Notes under the pieces: model-generated | Told to the model about the DNA's origin: nothing | What the model saw: only the letters and a program-made list of their open reading frames with translations | Databases searched by the model: none | In this document: in pieces, positions 22,677 through 26,726 of the stretch | Layout: every line of letters begins with the position of its first letter | Position numbering within the stretch: position 1 is the stretch's first letter | From: Gammaproteobacteria bacterium | GTDB lineage: Bacteria > Pseudomonadota > Gammaproteobacteria > Arenicellales > JAANXG01 | Direction: 5' to 3' | DNA length: 26,726 bases | Assembly: GCA_018263405.1 (NCBI GenBank) | Contig: JAANXG010000075.1 | Location: forward strand, 1-26,726 | Program-made: the position numbers and the translations under genes

Positions 22677-23786
22677 TCATGCGGTGGGCGTGTAGATCTC
22701 TCCCAGCAGCACTTCCCGGCTCGCGCCGGTCACACCGGGCAAGTTACCGGGGAGATTATGGATCCGCCTGTGCGCAAGCCAAGCGAAAGCGCAGGCCTCG
22801 ACCCAATCCGGCGACAATCCCAATGCGTCGGTCGTGTCCACTCCCGCCGGAGCCAGCATTTCGAGCCGACTCATCAACGCTGCATTGTGAGCCCCGCCGC
22901 CGCCTATGTATATTTCGTAACTGTGGGTTCCATATATTCCCGCAGCCGCTTGTGCAATACTCAGCGCTGTGACTTCAAGCAGGCCGGCCTGGAGGTCTAC
23001 GGGGTCTATGTCGCGCCACCGCGGATAGCGTTTCTTCATCCAGTCCAAATGAAAATACTCGCGTCCCGTGCTTTTGGGCGCGGGAGCGCTGAAGTACGGA
23101 TCGGCCAACAGGGCATCGACCAATTCCCGGGGCAACTCGCCCCGCGCGGCCCAACTGCCATCGATGTCGTAGCGAAGGCCCGTCCACACCCGGCACCATT
23201 GGTCCATTAGTGTATTTCCCGGGCCAGTGTCGAACCCGAGTACAGGCCTCGTTCGATCCGCCGGCAGGCTGGTCAGATTGGCGATCCCACCAATGTTGAC
23301 AATCAGCCGATCTACCTCCCGGTCGCGAAACACGGCGTTATGAAATGCGGGTGCAAGCGGAGCGCCTTGTCCGCCCGTGCGTAGATCGTTGGCCCGGAAG
23401 TTGCCGACGGTGGTGACTCCAGTCAGGTCTGCAATCACCTGCGGTCCACCCACCTGTAATGTTACCGGGGGTTCGTCGCCCGGACCGTGATAAATGGTTT
23501 GGCCGTGACTACCTATGGCGGAGACGGCCGTTCCCGGACCTGCCGCCTGGATCAGTTCTTCCGCGGTCCGGGCGAAGTCGACGCCCAGGGCTTCGTCGAG
23601 GTGTTCGATCTCGCCGTCATCGACGTTGGGGTAACGCCGGATGATTGACTCGATCGACTCCTTGACACCGGGTGAATAATCCATGGAGCGGGTAGCGAAG
23701 ATCCGGAGTCCGTTGTCCATCAGTTCGATCAGCACGCCGTCGATACCGTCGGCGCTCGTACCGGACATTAGTCCGATAAAAAGCAT
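22677..23786 (-). CDS. anmK: Anhydro-N-acetylmuramic acid kinase
   Basis: A 369-residue sugar kinase that converts anhydroMurNAc from cell wall turnover to MurNAc-6-phosphate with ATP. Motifs are GLMSGTSADGIDGVL at the N-terminus (5-19), GSHGQTIYH at about 112-120, VNIGGIANLTSLP (about 163-175), GFDTGPGNTLMDQW (about 184-197) and GGGAHN near 296-301. Length is normal. It is convergent with erpA and starts only one base after the M23 peptidase stop, so the two minus-strand genes form an operon for wall recycling and remodelling. Confidence 0.95.
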   Translation of the reverse strand: MLFIGLMSGTSADGIDGVLIELMDNGLRIFATRSMDYSPGVKESIESIIRRYPNVDDGEIEHLDEALGVDFARTAEELIQAAGPGTAVSAIGSHGQTIYHGPGDEPPVTLQVGGPQVIADLTGVTTVGNFRANDLRTGGQGAPLAPAFHNAVFRDREVDRLIVNIGGIANLTSLPADRTRPVLGFDTGPGNTLMDQWCRVWTGLRYDIDGSWAARGELPRELVDALLADPYFSAPAPKSTGREYFHLDWMKKRYPRWRDIDPVDLQAGLLEVTALSIAQAAAGIYGTHSYEIYIGGGGAHNAALMSRLEMLAPAGVDTTDALGLSPDWVEACAFAWLAHRRIHNLPGNLPGVTGASREVLLGEIYTPTA

Positions 23787-23787
23787 G

Positions 23788-25191
23788 TTATCGGCTGGCG
23801 ATCTGCTCGGGCTGCAAATCGGCGATCTGGCTGATGCGGTCGCGCGCCATGGACAGGAAACTATCCCGGTAGCGCTCGGGGATGGGCTGCGCCTTGGGAG
23901 TTTCGTAAGTCAAAGGGTTGCGGTGAGTGCCGTTCACGCGAAATTCATAATGTAAGTGTGGGCCGGTGGTCAGGCCCGTGCTACCCACGTAACCGACAAC
24001 CTCGCTCTGTTTTACGTTTGCCCCTCTTTTAAGGCCCTTTTTGTATCCAGACAGGTGTGCATACAGTGTGCTGTATCGACCGCCATGTTTCAAAACGATT
24101 GTTTTTCCGTATCCCCCGTTGCGTCCGATTGAACGCACCCGCCCGTCTCCGGTGGCGAGAACCGGTGTGCCGGCACGCGCGCCGTAATCTACACCACGGT
24201 GCGAGCGCCAACTTTTAAGCCTCGGGTGATAACGCCGCTTGGAAAATCCCGAGGTGACGCGGCTGACCCGTAGCGGCGTTCTGAGGAATGTTCCCCGCAG
24301 GTTGTTACCCTTCAAATCGAAATATTCCTTCCTGCCGTTGTCGCCGATGTGTCTCACGGCACGAAACACGGCACCGTTATTGATGAACTCCGCTGCAATA
24401 ATATCCCCAGTCCCGATTGATTCTCCGTTTCTGAACATTTCCTCGTAAATGATCGAAAACCGGTCACCGGAACGGACGTCGAGGGAGAAATCGATTTCCC
24501 AGCCGAGTATCGCTACCAGTTGCATGATTAGCCGATCGCTCAATCCGGCTTGTGACGCCGAGATAAACAACGATGATCCGACGGCCTGGGTGACGCCGCG
24601 TTCTCGGGTGGTGGTGGGTATTTTCCCTTTGCGTACATCGATCGGCTCGGAATCTTCAAAACGGATTGAAATTTCTTCCAACAGATTCAGCTCGTAGCGC
24701 AGTTGGACAAATTTCCCACCCGGATTAAATCCGAAATGAATCCGGTGGCCGGGTAACAGTTTCTTCAGTGTCGCACCGGTTTTATGTTTGACAATGGTAC
24801 TGGCGAGTCCTATGTCAACCGAAAATCGGCTGAAGATTTCGCCCAGCGTGTCCCCGCGACGTACGCTGTAGGACTTCCACTCTATTTCGGGTTCCGGATT
24901 CGGTCTTTCGGCCGCATGCGGGTCCGTATTGACGGTCTGTTGCGATCCAATCGTTTTGGAAACTTGTCGTTCCGGTTGCGTATACTCGGTCCGGTGCGCG
25001 GTTTGGTCCGGAACGGCCGGAGACGGCGGGCCGGGGAGCGGTTCCGGTACTTCGCGGGTAACTTCCGTAGTGCCCACGTATCGCATCCCCACCCAGGTGC
25101 CGACCGCCATGGCTGCAACGATCATAATGACCACGGCGCCTTTCGACGGCAAACGGCGCAAAGGGGCCGTGGAGTGCCTGGAGTCCAACAT
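23788..25191 (-). CDS. M23-family peptidoglycan DD-endopeptidase with LysM-like domain (MepM-like)
   Basis: A 467-residue envelope protein with a short cytoplasmic tail, one membrane helix (about 19-34), a proline-rich linker, a LysM/OapA-like region with SYSVRRGDTLGEIFSRF (about 108-124) and a C-terminal lysostaphin-type peptidase. Zinc ligands His331 and Asp335 (HRGVD) and His414 (HLHYE) are present, and also His379 (YAHL) and His412, so it should be active. It would cut cross-links to allow wall growth. The frame is open a further 64 codons. I start at ATG 25191 because a typical MepM N-terminus begins there and a promoter lies at 25285-25313, inside the longer frame. Confidence 0.92.
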   Translation of the reverse strand: MLDSRHSTAPLRRLPSKGAVVIMIVAAMAVGTWVGMRYVGTTEVTREVPEPLPGPPSPAVPDQTAHRTEYTQPERQVSKTIGSQQTVNTDPHAAERPNPEPEIEWKSYSVRRGDTLGEIFSRFSVDIGLASTIVKHKTGATLKKLLPGHRIHFGFNPGGKFVQLRYELNLLEEISIRFEDSEPIDVRKGKIPTTTRERGVTQAVGSSLFISASQAGLSDRLIMQLVAILGWEIDFSLDVRSGDRFSIIYEEMFRNGESIGTGDIIAAEFINNGAVFRAVRHIGDNGRKEYFDLKGNNLRGTFLRTPLRVSRVTSGFSKRRYHPRLKSWRSHRGVDYGARAGTPVLATGDGRVRSIGRNGGYGKTIVLKHGGRYSTLYAHLSGYKKGLKRGANVKQSEVVGYVGSTGLTTGPHLHYEFRVNGTHRNPLTYETPKAQPIPERYRDSFLSMARDRISQIADLQPEQIASR

Positions 25192-25284
25192 GTACTTCAG
25201 GTCACGGGAAAAAACAATCAGGGATTCGGAGGAGGCCGTGGCCAATTTAATACGGCTCTTCACGTAATGTTTCTTAGCGAGAAT

Positions 25285-25313
25285 AATGTAATGTGTTTTT
25301 CGGAGTTCGTCAA
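25285..25313 (-). promoter_or_regulatory. Promoter of the M23 peptidase-anmK operon
   Basis: On the minus strand, TTGACG (bases 25313-25308) is followed by 17 bases and TACATT (bases 25290-25285), 5 of 6 and 4 of 6 to consensus. The leader to ATG 25191 would be about 87 bases. It lies in the 191-base divergent gap with tyrS. Confidence 0.5.
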
Positions 25314-25329
25314 AATATATGTGCTGCAC

Positions 25330-25338
25330 TGCAATAAT
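25330..25338 (+). promoter_or_regulatory. Possible extended -10 element of tyrS
   Basis: TGCAATAAT resembles an extended -10 (TG-N-AATAAT), 44 bases before the tyrS ATG. No good -35 is visible. I see no T-box or other leader structure. Confidence 0.3.
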
Positions 25339-25382
25339 CGGCGCCAGGCGGGATCTTCGGATTTTCTCGATCGGACACGTCA

Positions 25383-26585
25383 ATGAAGGAAAATAGAGCC
25401 TTGGCGGATATCCAACGCGGCACCGATGAGATCATTCCCGCCGGAGATCTGATGGAACGTCTGGAATCGGGCAGGCCGTTGGTTATCAAAACTGGATTTG
25501 ACCCGACGGCGCCCGATCTTCATTTAGGTCATACCGTGTTGATCAACAAGATGCGTCAGTTTCAGGAACTGGGACACGATGTCGTGTTCCTGATCGGCGA
25601 CTTTACCGGGATGATCGGGGATCCATCCGGCAAGAATGCGACCAGACCGCCATTGAGTGAAGAACAAATTCGGGAAAACGCTAATACTTACGAGGATCAA
25701 GTATTCAAGATTCTGGATCCTGACCGAACCCGCATTGAATTCAATTCAAAATGGATGCAGACAATGGACGCGGCCGGAATGATCGAACTTGCGGCCCGGC
25801 AGACGGTGGCACGCATGCTGGAACGGGACGATTTTCACAAGCGGTACACGGAAGGTAAGGCCATCGCCATTCACGAGCTCCTCTATCCGCTGGTACAAGG
25901 GTACGATTCGGTGGCGTTGAAAGCCGACGTGGAGCTCGGCGGCACCGATCAGAAATTCAACCTGTTGGTCGGCCGCCATCTGCAGCAGATTTACGGACAG
26001 AAGCCCCAGGTCGTGCTCACGATGCCCCTGCTAGAGGGACTGGACGGAGTGAACAAGATGTCCAAGTCCCTGGACAACTACGTCGGAGTGACCGAGCCCG
26101 CCAAAACCATGTTCGGAAAAATCATGAGCATCTCGGATGAACTCATGTGGCGCTGGTATCCGTTGTTATCATTGAAATGTGACAGCGCGCTAATCCGGTT
26201 CAAGAAAGAATTAACGGAGAAAGGCGAAGAGAATCCCTTCGAAGTAAAATGGGAGCTGGCGAAGGAAATCGTCGAACGGTTTCATGGACGGAACGAGATG
26301 CATCTCGCGGAGAAAGACTTCACTACACGTTTTCGGAGGCGGGAAATCCCGGACGACATCCCGGACATCACCGTGGAAGCTCCCGATGGCTGTTTATCGC
26401 TGGCCAACGTTTTGAAGCAGGCAGCGCTAACCAGCAGCACCTCCGACGCCCATCGTATGGTCAAGCAAGGTGCGGTCAAGATGGACGGCGAGAAAGTCGA
26501 GGACAGCCGCCTGGAGATAGTGGCGGGCAGCCGGCACGTTTACCAGGTCGGCAAGCGCAAAATCGCAAGGATAACCGTTCAATAA
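25383..26585 (+). CDS. tyrS: Tyrosine-tRNA ligase
   Basis: A 400-residue class I aminoacyl-tRNA synthetase that charges tRNA-Tyr. It has HLGH at 47-50 (HIGH motif), KMSKS at 225-229, the tyrosine-site segments GFDPTAPDLHLG and ELLYPLVQGYD, and a C-terminal S4 RNA-binding domain (about 335-400). The compact spacing between the two signature motifs and the ending resemble the TyrZ-type enzyme of Pseudomonas, which lies in the same neighbourhood (erpA-anmK-peptidase-tyrZ). The ATG lies 191 bases from the divergent peptidase gene. Its stop is 22 bases before the third copy of the dispersed repeat. Confidence 0.96.
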   Translation: MKENRALADIQRGTDEIIPAGDLMERLESGRPLVIKTGFDPTAPDLHLGHTVLINKMRQFQELGHDVVFLIGDFTGMIGDPSGKNATRPPLSEEQIRENANTYEDQVFKILDPDRTRIEFNSKWMQTMDAAGMIELAARQTVARMLERDDFHKRYTEGKAIAIHELLYPLVQGYDSVALKADVELGGTDQKFNLLVGRHLQQIYGQKPQVVLTMPLLEGLDGVNKMSKSLDNYVGVTEPAKTMFGKIMSISDELMWRWYPLLSLKCDSALIRFKKELTEKGEENPFEVKWELAKEIVERFHGRNEMHLAEKDFTTRFRRREIPDDIPDITVEAPDGCLSLANVLKQAALTSSTSDAHRMVKQGAVKMDGEKVEDSRLEIVAGSRHVYQVGKRKIARITVQ

Positions 26586-26607
26586 CAGGCCACTACGACT
26601 GTAAAGA

Positions 26608-26678
26608 GTAATTTCTCAAAAAGTCCGTGCAATGTCGGCGATCATGTGGGGGTAGGGTTGTCTTTCAGGGACGCTGTA
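26608..26678 (+). repeat. Dispersed repeat, half copy 3
   Basis: Seventy-one bases, starting GTAATTTCTCAAAAAGTCCG and ending GACGCTGTA, are identical to the left arm of the copy at 9718 over that arm's first 70 or so bases. No inverted right arm is seen in the 48 bases left before the window ends. It lies directly behind tyrS, so it is again at the 3' end of an operon. Confidence 0.9.
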
Positions 26679-26726
26679 AGAAGTGGCATAGGGAAGTGCC
26701 GTTTACGGAGCTAAGGATGCAATACC

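Overview
The window looks like a chromosomal segment of a gammaproteobacterium. The gene order on the left (rpmF-plsX-fabH-fabG-acpP-fabF-mltG-tmk-holB-pilZ-tatD) and on the right (argC, a DUF6776-like gene, bactofilin, erpA, anmK, an M23 peptidase gene, tyrS) matches arrangements known from Pseudomonas and its relatives. PilZ, ErpA and a cysteine-free ribosomal protein L32 fit the same assignment. I cannot name the genus. Protein sequences are intact and codon use looks uniform. The exception is the first ~650 bases, which hold a transposase fragment and repeats.

Layout. 1-658: an IS91-type transposase remnant, REP-like hairpins, short CTCG(T/C)CACTCG-type repeats, a perfect 18-bp palindrome and a half copy of a dispersed repeat. 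659-9556 (all minus strand): a lipid and envelope operon transcribed from a strong promoter before rpmF. It encodes L32, PlsX, FabH, FabG, ACP, FabF, MltG, thymidylate kinase, DNA polymerase III delta', PilZ and TatD. fabD and pabC, often found in such clusters, are absent. A hairpin terminator lies between acpP and fabF. 9557-10149: a divergent regulatory region with a promoter on each side, two dyad-type candidate operators and the only full inverted-pair copy of the repeat. 10150-18503 (plus): a seven-gene module with a long-chain acyl-CoA synthetase-type ligase, a complete Liv-type ABC importer (two ATPases, two permeases, one binding protein) and a PaaK-like adenylate-forming protein. 18570-19547 (minus): a flippase-like (LPG synthase TM-type) membrane protein. 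19712-22588 (plus): argC, a coiled-coil membrane protein, bactofilin, erpA. 22677-25191 (minus): anmK and an M23 peptidase gene. 25383-26585 (plus): tyrS. 26608-26678: a third copy of the repeat.

How the genes may work together. The left operon links fatty acid and phospholipid precursor synthesis with peptidoglycan processing, nucleotide supply and replication. The central module reads as uptake and CoA activation of one carboxylic acid or a related group: the importer brings it in and one or both adenylating enzymes activate it. The substrate cannot be read from sequence. On the right, bactofilin, AnmK and the M23 peptidase concern cell shape and wall turnover, beside housekeeping genes.

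The most interesting points are the transporter/ligase module with its atypical PaaK-like member, the repeat family (one inverted pair plus two half copies at operon ends), the dyad straddling the rpmF promoter, and the reduced fab cluster. I found no CRISPR array, complete RNA gene, prophage or defence system.
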